A stretch of 64,000 nt of DNA from Salinimonas iocasae (lineage in GTDB: Bacteria > Pseudomonadota > Gammaproteobacteria > Enterobacterales > Alteromonadaceae), in contig NZ_CP039852.1 in NCBI RefSeq assembly GCF_006228385.1, positions 1,302,001-1,366,000 of the forward strand. The letters run 5' to 3'. The position numbers were made by a program, and so were the translations under genes. Shown piece by piece: positions 29,857 through 39,539 of the stretch (position 1 is its first letter; each line of letters opens with the position of its first letter). Under the pieces are notes generated by a model. That model worked only from the letters and a program-made list of their open reading frames with translations. It searched no databases and was not told where the DNA came from.

Positions 29857-30495
29857 ATGGCTATTTCTGATATGCGAAGACAGTATTCGTCAGGTAGCCT
29901 GACCGAAACAGATTTAACGGCTACGCCCTTGCCGCTGTTTAAGCAGTGGCTGGATGATGCGATTAACGCCAACATACCCGATCCCACCGCGATGACGGTA
30001 GCTACCGTCAATGCAAATGGTCAGCCTTCTCAGCGTATTGTTTTATTAAAGGATGTCAGTGAATCGGGCTTTACCTTTTTCACCAATCTGGGCAGTCGTA
30101 AAGCGTCAGAAATAGAAGCTAACCCGAATGTATCGTTACATTTTCCATGGTTTTTTATGGAGCGACAGGTACGAGTCAGCGGTGTCGCATATAAATTGAG
30201 TGTGAAGGAAAACGCTGCATACTTTTTCAGCAGACCCAAAGACTCCCAGTTGGCAGCGTATGCTTCCAGACAGAGTCAGCCGCTATCATCCAAACAGCTT
30301 TTGCTGACACAATTTCATCAATTAAAAGAAAAGTTCGCTGAAAAGGCGTTACCCGTTCCTGACTTTTGGGGGGGCTTTCGTGTAGAGCCGTCTCAAATCG
30401 AATTCTGGCAGGGCGGTGAAGACCGCCTGCATGATCGTTTCGAGTATAACCGTGGTGAAGACGACAGCTGGCAGGTTCAACGGCTAATGCCATGA
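29857..30495 (+). CDS. pdxH: Pyridoxamine 5'-phosphate oxidase PdxH
   Basis: PdxH oxidises pyridoxamine or pyridoxine 5'-phosphate to pyridoxal 5'-phosphate using FMN. The 212 residues match E. coli length (218) with RIVLLKDV, FFTNLGSRKASEIEANP, FPWFFMERQVRVSG, GFRVEPSQIEFWQGG and a closing RLMP. AAGGAG precedes the ATG. It follows era by 15 bases and overlaps tatD by 4 (ATGA). In E. coli recO and pdxJ occupy this place after era. Confidence 0.95.
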   Translation: MAISDMRRQYSSGSLTETDLTATPLPLFKQWLDDAINANIPDPTAMTVATVNANGQPSQRIVLLKDVSESGFTFFTNLGSRKASEIEANPNVSLHFPWFFMERQVRVSGVAYKLSVKENAAYFFSRPKDSQLAAYASRQSQPLSSKQLLLTQFHQLKEKFAEKALPVPDFWGGFRVEPSQIEFWQGGEDRLHDRFEYNRGEDDSWQVQRLMP

Positions 30496-31283
30496 TCGAT
30501 AGTCACTGCCATCTGGACTTCGACATTTTTGACAATGATCTGCACAAGGTTATCGACAGCGCCAAAGATGCAGGTGTGACACGGTTTTTAATTCCCGGCA
30601 CCACGCCCGATGGATGGCAGCGACAGTTACAGCTGCGTAAAAGTATTGAAGAAATAGATATTGCGCTGGGCCTTCATCCTTATTTTCCAGACACGCTGAA
30701 CGGCGAAAATATCAATAAACTGCAAGAGGCGCTTACCGCACATCATGAGCGCGTTGTTGCCTTAGGTGAAATAGGGCTGGATAAGACTGTCGACATAGCT
30801 ATGGCTCAGCAAGAGCACATTCTGTGTGAACAACTTGAGCTGGCGCAGTCCCTTAATCTGCCTGTTATTCTACACCACAGAAAGACCCACCACTTGTTGC
30901 TCAAACACCTCAATGCACTTAATTTTACACAGGGCGGTGTTATTCACGCATTTTCCGGCAGTGAGCAAGTAGCCCGAGAGTATATCGAGCGCGGTTTTTA
31001 TCTGGGAATTGGTGGAACGATTACCTACGCCAGGGCAAGCAAAACAAGAGATACCGTAGCATCACTGCCGTTAGATCGGCTGCTACTGGAAACCGATTCG
31101 CCGGATATGCCATTATCTGGTTATCAGGGAAAGCGCAATACACCCGCTAAGGTAAGCCTGGTGGCACAATCCCTGGCTGAGCTTCATGATACGAGTGTCA
31201 GTGACATCAGTGACATCACCGATGAAAATTATCGGCGTCTGTTCCGCTCTGTCGGAAACGAAGGTGAACGCCCCAGCGCGTGA
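30492..31283 (+). CDS. TatD-family metallohydrolase, YjjV-like
   Basis: The TatD family is metal-dependent hydrolases with reported DNase activity. The 263 residues show all metal motifs: DSHCHLDF (HxH), LGEIGLDK, PVILHHRK, GGVIHAFSGS and LLETDSPDMPL. Sequence form and length match E. coli YjjV better than TatD or YcfH. The start overlaps pdxH by 4 bases. The 3' end overlaps the smp-like gene convergently by 55 bases. Confidence 0.88.
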   Translation: MIDSHCHLDFDIFDNDLHKVIDSAKDAGVTRFLIPGTTPDGWQRQLQLRKSIEEIDIALGLHPYFPDTLNGENINKLQEALTAHHERVVALGEIGLDKTVDIAMAQQEHILCEQLELAQSLNLPVILHHRKTHHLLLKHLNALNFTQGGVIHAFSGSEQVAREYIERGFYLGIGGTITYARASKTRDTVASLPLDRLLLETDSPDMPLSGYQGKRNTPAKVSLVAQSLAELHDTSVSDISDITDENYRRLFRSVGNEGERPSA

Positions 31284-31798
31284 TAACGGGCTTTGATGAC
31301 AGGGCGTAGCTTGTAAAAAGAACGCGCGAGATAGACACCCGCGAAAAAACCTACAATACAGATTGTCAGCATAAGAAGCCACTGTGCCGAATGCAGCAGC
31401 CCCTGTTCCTGGTTTTCAGTACTATGACGGGTCAAAACACGAATATAACCAAGCACAGACCCGGCATCGTTCTGTATATCCTGTACATGCGTAACGGCGA
31501 GTCCTGTCTGAGACATCAGCGAGGATAACCTGTCCTGCGGGGCAATCTGAACCCCCCGACTGTCAAAAACGCCCGCCTGTAATACCCTGTTATCTGACGT
31601 TAGTACTTTAAGCGCCGCATTCACACCAGTGCTGTCCTCGTTTTGCATCAGTGGGCTGAGCAGCCTCGCGTACTGCTGAGTCAACAGCTCACCCGGTGAG
31701 CGCTGCTGTTCGCTGATCCACGCTTTTTGATAATCCCGATATTTCAATGCGGTGAAAACACATAGTGCAATGAGGCTCACTACCACCATAATGTGCAT
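31229..31798 (-). CDS. Smp/YtjB (AhpA)-family membrane protein
   Basis: The 189-residue protein has an N-terminal hydrophobic helix (MVVVSLIALCVFTALKY), a periplasmic domain with SRGVQIAPQD and VLGYIRVLTR, and a second membrane helix near residues 142-160, matching the Smp/YtjB form. It is divergent from serB, as ytjB is in E. coli. The function is unknown. No ATG is available further upstream in frame, although the frame stays open for about 40 more codons to a stop near 31910, so the true N-terminus could be longer only with an unusual start. Confidence 0.75.
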   Translation of the reverse strand: MHIMVVVSLIALCVFTALKYRDYQKAWISEQQRSPGELLTQQYARLLSPLMQNEDSTGVNAALKVLTSDNRVLQAGVFDSRGVQIAPQDRLSSLMSQTGLAVTHVQDIQNDAGSVLGYIRVLTRHSTENQEQGLLHSAQWLLMLTICIVGFFAGVYLARSFYKLRPVIKARYHALGRSPSFPTERNRRR

Positions 31799-32003
31799 GA
31801 ACCGCTTTACCGCATGATAGCCGCTGATTGCTTCTGGCTGCGCCCGACGACTTTGAGGGGCAGGACTCTGGCTAATAATAACTTCACCTTGTATGTCAGA
31901 TATCTTTTCATTCTATGACATTACATCAAAATTCCAACACTATTTCCCTTCTAATCACCTTAATGTAGGATAGCCATCTGCTCAATATCAATCAGGACAC
32001 ACT

Positions 32004-33017
32004 GTGACCACACTGGTTATCAATGATTCACAACGACATCAAAGTCAGTTTTTACTGGAGAGTTTTCAAAACCGTGCATTTCTAAGGTTCTCCGAAGGTC
32101 AGTGGCATCGGGGGCATCAGCCGCAGGATGATAAGTGTTCCAGCGTTATTACAATATGGGGGCAGGCGCTTACCTTCGATCAGCTTGAGGGTATCATCAA
32201 CATGCTTGATGGTGTGGCAGTCATTAGCAGCCTTACGCGTCACCGTTTTTGTACCACCTTTGGTGAGACTGTGTTGTTCGGTAGAACGAATGTGACAAAC
32301 CACGGTGTACTGGCAGAGCGCCTGGATGAAATTTCCAGTGCCTACCGGGTGGATATGGCGGTGCAAGAACAGCAGCCCCGGCTGGAACAGCCTGGTCTTC
32401 TGGTTATGGATATGGACAGTACAGTCATCCAGATAGAATGTATTGACGAAATAGCCAAACTGACAGGTAAAGGCGAATCTGTACAGGCCGTAACGACGAA
32501 GGCGATGCGAGGCGAACTGGATTTCAACGAAAGCCTGATAAGCCGCGTAGCGTGTCTTAAAGGCGTGCAGGTAGCGCAACTGGAGCAAATCAGAAATAAC
32601 ATCCCACTCATGCCGGGTGTACAGCTTCTGATTCGTGAATTGAAGCTTCGGAACTGGCGTATTGCTATCGCATCAGGCGGATTCACCTATTTTGCAGACT
32701 ATCTCAAAGCGAGACTGAATCTGGATGCAGCTTTCTCCAATGTGCTTGAAACTGCAAACGGGCAGCTCACCGGTGAGGTCAGTGGCGATATTGTTAACGC
32801 CGACGTGAAAGCGCAAAAGGTGACTGAGCTGGCTTCGCAGTATGATATCGATACTCACCAGTGTATCGCTATGGGGGATGGCGCCAATGATTTAAAAATG
32901 ATGGAAAAAGCAGACCTGGGCGTGGCTTGTCATGCTAAACCTGTTGTCAATCAGAAGGCCGATGTCGCCATTCGATACAGTGGGCTGCACAGTCTGCTTT
33001 ATCTGCTAGGTCAGTAA
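32004..33017 (+). CDS. serB: Phosphoserine phosphatase SerB
   Basis: SerB removes phosphate from phosphoserine in the last step of serine synthesis. The 337 residues hold an N-terminal regulatory portion (about 1-115) and an HAD catalytic domain with motif I VMDMDSTVIQIECIDE, motif II ASGGFTYF and motif IV MGDGANDLKMM. Motif order and length match E. coli (322) with a slightly longer N-terminus. Its end overlaps the PilZ-protein gene by 12 bases convergently. Confidence 0.95.
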   Translation: MTTLVINDSQRHQSQFLLESFQNRAFLRFSEGQWHRGHQPQDDKCSSVITIWGQALTFDQLEGIINMLDGVAVISSLTRHRFCTTFGETVLFGRTNVTNHGVLAERLDEISSAYRVDMAVQEQQPRLEQPGLLVMDMDSTVIQIECIDEIAKLTGKGESVQAVTTKAMRGELDFNESLISRVACLKGVQVAQLEQIRNNIPLMPGVQLLIRELKLRNWRIAIASGGFTYFADYLKARLNLDAAFSNVLETANGQLTGEVSGDIVNADVKAQKVTELASQYDIDTHQCIAMGDGANDLKMMEKADLGVACHAKPVVNQKADVAIRYSGLHSLLYLLGQ

Positions 33018-35537
33018 CGATGCGGTATCAGCAAAGTTGCCATTTTTGTGACTAATGGCGCTTTGCTGTCGGTTTTTTCGAATCAGCGCCGGCTCGATGT
33101 TGTATCTGCTCAGCACCTCATCAGTTACATCAACCAAATGCGCGCAAGCCACAATATCCCACATAAATTCTTCGAGTTCTCTGGCGCGGTGTATGGCATA
33201 CATACTGACGTAATTCATTTCCGCCTGAAGCATTTCCATATCAGGTTTGCCCGTGGTGGTTAACAACACGTGCAGTGCGATAAACTGGCCGCGACCGATA
33301 GCCTCGTTAATAAATTTAATGCGACTTTCATCGGTGGTAAATTTGTCATCGAACCGGGGTAGAATCGCCATCCGACTTAGTTTCTGATTCGGATCGAAGG
33401 CAATAAACAGCTCCTGACGTAACGGCAGGTGCTCCAGCTTAATTTGCTTGATACCGTGCTGTATAAATGGAGATTCGAGATTGCGATCACGAAACATAAA
33501 TTCGAAGTTCAGTTTATCTTCAGGCGCGTAATGCGCAGCAACCTGATGAATTCGATGATTATTGCGTGAAGCGATAGCTGCCTGCGGTAAATAGCGAACA
33601 CCTTCTTTATTCATCGCAAAGGCCAGGTTCGGAGTGTTTTTGGCGTTTATACAACGTAACGCATGTCCGATTCCCGGCACATCTTCCTGTTCATCGTAGG
33701 TTTTCAGTGAGGATTTATTCTGCTTAATTAAATCGTCAAAAAAGTCCCTGGCGACTGCGCCCGCTTCGCCATCTGCTGCTTTAAGATGAATAATATTTTG
33801 TTCGCCGTTTTTAGCCACTATGCGGTAACGCAAATGCATAAGATCGTAACTTTCGGTCAGCGCCTGAAGCTTGGGGAAAGCAACATTGATCATAGTATCC
33901 ACATCGCCCTCAAAAGGCTGATTTAGCTCAACACGAAGCCCGCGAACAGAGATATCCTCACTGATCCCCTTAAATTCCGTAGCACCGTCAGTGGTTGTCA
34001 GAGAAATAGTTGTTCTGACCAGGTAGCGCTTCTCCATTCGCTGTTCATGATACCGGTAGCGATAGGTCTGGATAGGGGAAGGCGGACGATTTCGTGCGTG
34101 ACCGAATACGCGAAGATGCGGCAGGTTACTTCGGTTAAATTTATACTGACTATAGTGATGCTGACCGCTATCACTGGTGACATCGGTAATATGAACAACA
34201 AAGCCGAGGTTTTTAAGTCTGGCCATCAGACGGGCAGAAGGCGCCTGATTTTGGCGCTTAATTTTTTCACTGACGTTGTCAGGAATAGAGAGCGGGGCAT
34301 GAGCCTGGTCAGGCGTCATATCGCTCATAACCAGCTTGAATACCCGCCAGCTGACTTTTCGTGCGCCAAACCCCAGAAATGTGGTTTTGATAACTTCTTT
34401 GGCATCTAGTTCGTGCGATGAGGCAGAATAAAAATAAATTTTATCTTGTTGTAAATGGGTAAACGCGTAGACATACAGTTCACGCTCATTAGCATCGCGA
34501 CTGGCCAGCCATTTCAGACGGGATGGGCTTAGCAGGTAGCCAAGTCTCAGGGAGCGCTGTTCATCTGACCAATAGTCGGTGATATCAGTATTGATCTCGT
34601 TAAGCATGGCGTAACGGGGCAGCAGCTTATCCTCTATACTGTCGATAAAAACAGGCAGAGAAGGGCTGCGCGGCGATAAAAATTGCTCGGCAATTTTATT
34701 GTAAACCGCATCAATGGTATTACTCATGTTCACTTTATACCGACGCTTGTTGCCGTGAATAAAGTTTTCAAGAAATTGATCAAAAGGGGTGTTCTGAATC
34801 TCAGCGGACCGTCTGAGCATCAGATACTGATGGTCGTTCTTATAGAGCATCTTAAGTACGCGATAAACCACACCATGCTTTTTATCCATGGCAAACTCTT
34901 CTTCCAGTCCCCTGAAGAAGATTTCAATGTCATCGTCGACCTGAAGCGTAGTGTCTTTACTCAACTTTATTTGCAAGCCTTCCGTTGAGATGTCTACGCT
35001 GTTACCTCGCCAAACGCTACCGTCTTTTGCAAATACTTCGATTGTAACTGCGAAATTCATCCGCTCCTGATTGCGCCGGGCATAAGAGAGCAGATTAACA
35101 ACGGGGACGGTATATTTTTCCAGTGCCATGGTCTGAGGCTGGCTAAGGCGCTCGTGGGTAACCTGACGCTGCTGTTCTTCACGCTCGCGGATGACCCTGA
35201 AATTATTTTCAGTTTCCATTACCGACTCGTACACCCCGAAGGTAAAGCCGCCAAAAATGTTTAGTTGTTCCTCGAACGTCTCGATAGCGACTTCGTCAAG
35301 ATAATGCCGGATACCCTTATATTCGTATAGTCGACACTCACCTTTTACCTGGCCGCGCAGGTCGATTGAGCGCATACACGGGCGCGCAAGACGTTTCATT
35401 TCCATCTTGATCAGGAACCGGCGTTCTTTAGGCAGGTGTGACGTAAGCTCATTCAGCCGTTTTATAAAACCAGACTTGGTTATTAACGGCTTGAGCGCGT
35501 CGATGATATGGGCGTATTGGCGCAAGTCTTCATTCAT
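33006..35537 (-). CDS. Large protein with two PilZ domains
   Basis: The protein has 843 residues. Two PilZ domains are visible. The first (about 155-245) has RNQERMNF (RxxxR) and VDISTEGLQI (DxSxxG). The second (about 495-595) has EKRYLVRT (RxxxR) and EDISVRGLRV. Both keep the two c-di-GMP-binding motifs. The rest (about 255-490 and 600-843) has no motif I know, and no signal peptide or membrane segment is seen. It is probably a cytoplasmic c-di-GMP effector. It lies between serB and radA, transcribed away from radA. The target process (flagella, pili or surface) cannot be read from context. Confidence 0.8.
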   Translation of the reverse strand: MNEDLRQYAHIIDALKPLITKSGFIKRLNELTSHLPKERRFLIKMEMKRLARPCMRSIDLRGQVKGECRLYEYKGIRHYLDEVAIETFEEQLNIFGGFTFGVYESVMETENNFRVIREREEQQRQVTHERLSQPQTMALEKYTVPVVNLLSYARRNQERMNFAVTIEVFAKDGSVWRGNSVDISTEGLQIKLSKDTTLQVDDDIEIFFRGLEEEFAMDKKHGVVYRVLKMLYKNDHQYLMLRRSAEIQNTPFDQFLENFIHGNKRRYKVNMSNTIDAVYNKIAEQFLSPRSPSLPVFIDSIEDKLLPRYAMLNEINTDITDYWSDEQRSLRLGYLLSPSRLKWLASRDANERELYVYAFTHLQQDKIYFYSASSHELDAKEVIKTTFLGFGARKVSWRVFKLVMSDMTPDQAHAPLSIPDNVSEKIKRQNQAPSARLMARLKNLGFVVHITDVTSDSGQHHYSQYKFNRSNLPHLRVFGHARNRPPSPIQTYRYRYHEQRMEKRYLVRTTISLTTTDGATEFKGISEDISVRGLRVELNQPFEGDVDTMINVAFPKLQALTESYDLMHLRYRIVAKNGEQNIIHLKAADGEAGAVARDFFDDLIKQNKSSLKTYDEQEDVPGIGHALRCINAKNTPNLAFAMNKEGVRYLPQAAIASRNNHRIHQVAAHYAPEDKLNFEFMFRDRNLESPFIQHGIKQIKLEHLPLRQELFIAFDPNQKLSRMAILPRFDDKFTTDESRIKFINEAIGRGQFIALHVLLTTTGKPDMEMLQAEMNYVSMYAIHRARELEEFMWDIVACAHLVDVTDEVLSRYNIEPALIRKNRQQSAISHKNGNFADTASLLT

Positions 35538-35681
35538 GGGCAGTTACAACAGTGATGTCCATCCATTTATTATCGGCAGCGCAACTATTTTCTGCAGTAG
35601 AAAAAGTGTACCGGCGAACGGCATGCAGGCGCTTTGTTATCCGTGTAGAATACTCTGAATTGCTCGTTGTGAAAATAGTTT

Positions 35682-37046
35682 ATGGCAAAACGAAAGACAG
35701 CTTATGTATGTTCGCAGTGTGGTGCTGACTATCCGCGTTGGCAGGGGCAGTGCAGTGCCTGCAAAGAATGGAACACAATTACTGAATATGTCGTCTCCCC
35801 GGCTAAAACTTCCAGTGCCTCTCATTCGGGGTATGCCGGTCAGACAGCTGCACGCATAGAAAAACTTAACGAAATTGATTTAGCCGCGCTGCCTCGTGTT
35901 ACCTCTACCTTTAAAGAGCTCGACAGAGTCCTGGGCGGTGGAATTGTGCCCGGCTCTGCCATATTAATTGGTGGTTCGCCCGGTGCCGGTAAAAGTACGC
36001 TGCTGCTGCAGGTTATGTGTCAAATGGCTAATCAGCACAATGCCCTTTATGTTACAGGGGAAGAATCCCTCCAACAGGTTGCTATGCGGGCAAGCCGGCT
36101 TAATTTGCCGGATGACAAACTTATGATGCTGGCAGAAACCAATGTCGAGACGATTTGCCGCCTGGCCATCGAGCAAAAACCGAAAATTATGGTGATCGAC
36201 TCCATCCAGGTGATGCATGTTGCAGATATTCAGTCAGCCCCCGGTAGCGTATCTCAGGTGCGCGAAAGTGCTGCTTATCTGACGCGCTTTGCCAAGCAAA
36301 ATCATATCGCCATGTTTATTGTAGGGCATGTAACAAAAGACGGTAATCTGGCTGGCCCCAAGGTTCTTGAACATTGCATTGATTGTTCAATGATGTTGGA
36401 AGGGGAAAGTGACGGACGCTTCAGAACACTGCGCAGCAATAAAAACCGGTTCGGCGCAGTGAATGAACTGGGTGTTTTCGGAATGACTGAGCGCGGCCTT
36501 AAAGAAGTCAGTAACCCTTCCGCTATTTTCCTCAGTCGGGGGGAAAATCCTGCGCCCGGGTCAAGTGTTATGGTGATTTGGGAGGGTACCCGTCCGCTGC
36601 TGGTTGAAATACAGGCGCTGGTGGATTATTCACAAATGGCGAATCCGCGGCGAATTGCTGTTGGTCTTGAACAAAACCGGCTGGCGATGTTACTGGCAGT
36701 GTTGCATCGCCACGGAAATGTTCAGATGAATGATCAGGATGTGTTCGTTAATGTGGTGGGGGGCGTGAAGGTGTCTGAAACCAGCGCTGATTTAGCACTA
36801 CTTCTGGCGATGGTTTCCAGTTTCAGAAATCGAATATTGCCCCGCGAACTAATTGTGTTCGGCGAGGTCGGGCTGGCAGGTGAGATACGGCCGGTGCCTA
36901 ATGGCACAGAACGCATTGCCGAAGCAGCGAAACATGGTTTCAGGCGAGCAATTGTGCCAAAAGGTAATATGCCCAAAACCAAACTTGATGGAATTGAGAT
37001 CGTGCCGGTATCGCAACTTTCTCAGGCTTTGGATGCGTTAGAATAG
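35682..37046 (+). CDS. radA: DNA repair ATPase RadA (Sms)
   Basis: RadA helps branch migration in recombinational repair and natural transformation. The 454 residues have the N-terminal C4 zinc finger (CSQCGADYPRWQGQCSACKEW), Walker A GGSPGAGKST, the RadA-specific KNRFGAVNELGVF, and a Lon-protease-like C-terminal domain. The serB-radA neighbourhood is conserved with E. coli. The 3' end overlaps a small PilZ gene by 25 bases convergently. Confidence 0.96.
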   Translation: MAKRKTAYVCSQCGADYPRWQGQCSACKEWNTITEYVVSPAKTSSASHSGYAGQTAARIEKLNEIDLAALPRVTSTFKELDRVLGGGIVPGSAILIGGSPGAGKSTLLLQVMCQMANQHNALYVTGEESLQQVAMRASRLNLPDDKLMMLAETNVETICRLAIEQKPKIMVIDSIQVMHVADIQSAPGSVSQVRESAAYLTRFAKQNHIAMFIVGHVTKDGNLAGPKVLEHCIDCSMMLEGESDGRFRTLRSNKNRFGAVNELGVFGMTERGLKEVSNPSAIFLSRGENPAPGSSVMVIWEGTRPLLVEIQALVDYSQMANPRRIAVGLEQNRLAMLLAVLHRHGNVQMNDQDVFVNVVGGVKVSETSADLALLLAMVSSFRNRILPRELIVFGEVGLAGEIRPVPNGTERIAEAAKHGFRRAIVPKGNMPKTKLDGIEIVPVSQLSQALDALE

Positions 37047-37435
37047 ACAGTTTCGATAAATGCATCCAGGTCGTGTTCGCTGAATTGCGTGTCGCCGCTG
37101 TTTAGTGCCAGCAGGCGACGCAGGTCTGCCAGTGACTGCACATCAATATGATGCACCTTACACCCCATCGCGATTGTCGGCTGGCGAGTGTCTGCATGGC
37201 GGTAAAGCTGCTCAATATACATTTCAATTAACGGGTGGTTATCGTGGGCCAGGAACTGTATGAGGTATGGCTCGTGAGAGTCGAAGGGTAATGTGTTTAG
37301 TTCGACTTCAGAAGCTCTTAAGCGCAGCCCCTGCAGTGAAATGTCCTCAATAATAACCGGAACACTGGCATCGCTGTGACTGAGCGTTCCGTTTACATTT
37401 AACTTTATCCGTTGAAACTGTCGTTTGTCTGACAT
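37022..37435 (-). CDS. Single-domain PilZ protein
   Basis: The 137-residue protein is one PilZ domain: KRQFQRIKLNV supplies RxxxR at the N-terminus and EDISLQGLRLR supplies DxSxxG, so c-di-GMP binding is expected. There is no partner domain, signal peptide or membrane segment. It overlaps the end of radA by 25 bases on the opposite strand. It could be a free adaptor of the PilZ type used in pilus or motility control, but the target is unknown. Confidence 0.83.
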   Translation of the reverse strand: MSDKRQFQRIKLNVNGTLSHSDASVPVIIEDISLQGLRLRASEVELNTLPFDSHEPYLIQFLAHDNHPLIEMYIEQLYRHADTRQPTIAMGCKVHHIDVQSLADLRRLLALNSGDTQFSEHDLDAFIETVYSNASKA

Positions 37436-37627
37436 GAGGATCTCCGAGCCCTAAACTGTTCTCATTTTTAATTCACCATGTTGCCCGGGTCAATACGAAT
37501 TTTTGGATAACCGGATGATGTATTGCCAGGATAAACATCAGCCGCTTTCGGTTTCAGGTAATAACAGACATACAGTAAAAGCCTAATTTATTCGGCATTC
37601 GGGATAACAAAGTGATTTTCAGCTAAT

Positions 37628-37655
37628 AAAAAACCGGGCCAGTGCCCGGTTTTTT
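37628..37655. terminator. Terminator downstream of ettA
   Basis: AAACCGGGC pairs with GCCCGGTTT around a CAGT loop, with an A-run on the left that becomes the T-run for the minus-strand ettA transcript. It lies just past the ettA stop at 37660. Confidence 0.88.
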
Positions 37656-37659
37656 ATTA

Positions 37660-39330
37660 TTACTTTTTACTCATCCGCTTGTATTTCAAACGGTGTGGCT
37701 CTACCACATCCTGACCATATGTTTCTTTCAGCCAGGTTTCGTAATCGTTATAGTTACCCTCGAAGAAATTAATCTTACCTTCATCCCGGTAATCCAGAAT
37801 ATGAGTGGCAACCCGGTCGAGGAACCAGCGATCGTGCGAGATGACCATTGCGCAACCCGGGAACTCTAACAGCGCATCCTCAAGGGCACGAAGTGTCTCA
37901 ACATCCAAATCATTGGTCGGCTCATCGAGTAACAGCACGTTACCGCCCGCTTTAAGCAGCTTGGCCAGATGGACACGGTTACGCTCACCGCCGGATAAAT
38001 CTTTGATGTACTTTTGCTGCGTTGTTCCTTTGAAATTAAAGCGGCTGCAATATGCTCGCGCATTAATCTCAAAATTACCTATACGGATAATATCCTGGTC
38101 ATCAGATATCTCTTTATAGACCGTATTGTTTTCGTTCATGTGGTCACGGAATTGGTCCACACTGGCAATTTGTACGGTTTCACCGATTTCAATATTGCCC
38201 GAATCAGGTTGTTCCTGACCCGTCAACATACGAAACAGTGTTGATTTACCTGCGCCGTTGGGGCCGATAATCCCGACAATTGCGCCTTTTGGCACAGAGA
38301 ACGACATGTCATCAATAAGTACACGCTCGCCGTAGGATTTATGCAGGTTCTCAACATCAATGACTTTGTCACCTAAACGTTCACCCGGTGGTATGAACAG
38401 CTCATTGGTTTCATTACGCTTTTGATAATCAGCGGTTGATAACTCTTCAAAGCGGTTCATCCGTGCCTTTGATTTAGCGTGACGGCCTTTAGGGTTTGAA
38501 CGTACCCATTCCAGCTCCTGTTTGATGGATTTCTGACGGGCGTTTTCTGTGCGCTCTTCCTGCTCAAGACGCTTATCTTTTTGCTCCAGCCAGGAAGAAT
38601 AGTTACCTTCCCACGGAATACCTTCACCCCGGTCCAGCTCCAGAATCCAGCCAGCCACATTATCCAGAAAATAACGATCGTGGGTAATCGCAACCACGGT
38701 GCCTTCATAGTCATGTAGGAAGCGCTCCAGCCAGGCCACAGATTCTGCATCAAGGTGGTTGGTAGGCTCATCAAGCAACAGCATGTCAGGTTTCTCAAGC
38801 AGCAAACGACATAACGCTACGCGACGACGTTCACCCCCTGAAAGTTTACTGACATCAGCATCCCACGGCGGCAGGCGAAGGGCATCCGCAGCCCGTTCCA
38901 GAGTGTTTTCAATGTTGTGACCATCTTTGGCCTGGATAACAGCTTCCAGCTCGCCCTGTTCTTTTGCCAGAGCGTCGAAGTCGGCATCTTCAGCAGCATA
39001 TTCTGCGTAAACTTCATCCAGGCGTTTCAGTGCGTGGGTGACATCAGCCACCGCTTCCTCAATGTTACCCCTTACATCTTTTGACTCGTCAAGCTGCGGC
39101 TCCTGTGGCAGATAGCCAATGTTGATACCCGGCATGGGTCTGGCTTCACCCTCTATTTCTGTATCAACACCTGCCATGATGCGAAGCAGGGTAGATTTAC
39201 CGGCACCATTTAGACCCAGCACACCAATTTTGGCGCCGGGGAAAAAGCTTAAGGAAATATCTTTTAAGATTTGACGGTTAGGCGGTACGATCTTGCCTAC
39301 CCGATGCATGGAATAAACGTATTGTGACAT
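37660..39330 (-). CDS. ettA: Energy-dependent translational throttle protein EttA
   Basis: EttA is an ABC-F ATPase that binds the ribosomal E site and gates the first elongation cycle according to the ATP/ADP ratio. The 556 residues carry two ABC cassettes with Walker A GLNGAGKST and GPNGAGKST, signatures LSGGERRRVALCRLL and LSGGERNRVHLAKLL, and LLLDEPTNHLD / LLLDEPTNDLD. The linker and arm length fit EttA (555 in E. coli). It is divergent from lpxD. Confidence 0.96.
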   Translation of the reverse strand: MSQYVYSMHRVGKIVPPNRQILKDISLSFFPGAKIGVLGLNGAGKSTLLRIMAGVDTEIEGEARPMPGINIGYLPQEPQLDESKDVRGNIEEAVADVTHALKRLDEVYAEYAAEDADFDALAKEQGELEAVIQAKDGHNIENTLERAADALRLPPWDADVSKLSGGERRRVALCRLLLEKPDMLLLDEPTNHLDAESVAWLERFLHDYEGTVVAITHDRYFLDNVAGWILELDRGEGIPWEGNYSSWLEQKDKRLEQEERTENARQKSIKQELEWVRSNPKGRHAKSKARMNRFEELSTADYQKRNETNELFIPPGERLGDKVIDVENLHKSYGERVLIDDMSFSVPKGAIVGIIGPNGAGKSTLFRMLTGQEQPDSGNIEIGETVQIASVDQFRDHMNENNTVYKEISDDQDIIRIGNFEINARAYCSRFNFKGTTQQKYIKDLSGGERNRVHLAKLLKAGGNVLLLDEPTNDLDVETLRALEDALLEFPGCAMVISHDRWFLDRVATHILDYRDEGKINFFEGNYNDYETWLKETYGQDVVEPHRLKYKRMSKK

Positions 39331-39539
39331 GCTCTGTCCTTGCCCTGTAGAAATGAGGGTATTGTAGCGTTTTTGTTGCCATAATCACCAGCAAAGTCCG
39401 ATGATACCGTGTAATTGATGAAGATTTAGTCATCTTTAAGGTGAAACACCGTTTTTGTCCGTAAAGCGGGACGACGAAAAGGCGGTTTTACAGTACCATA
39501 AGCTTATTAAAACTTTGAATCAGGTATGAGGGACGTTGC

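Noticed and set aside
33006..33017. Overlap of serB and PilZ-protein ends as a possible annotation error
   Set aside because: Both frames are strongly supported up to their stops; short convergent overlaps are frequent in this compact window (also nadB/MaoC-like, tatD/smp-like, radA/PilZ).
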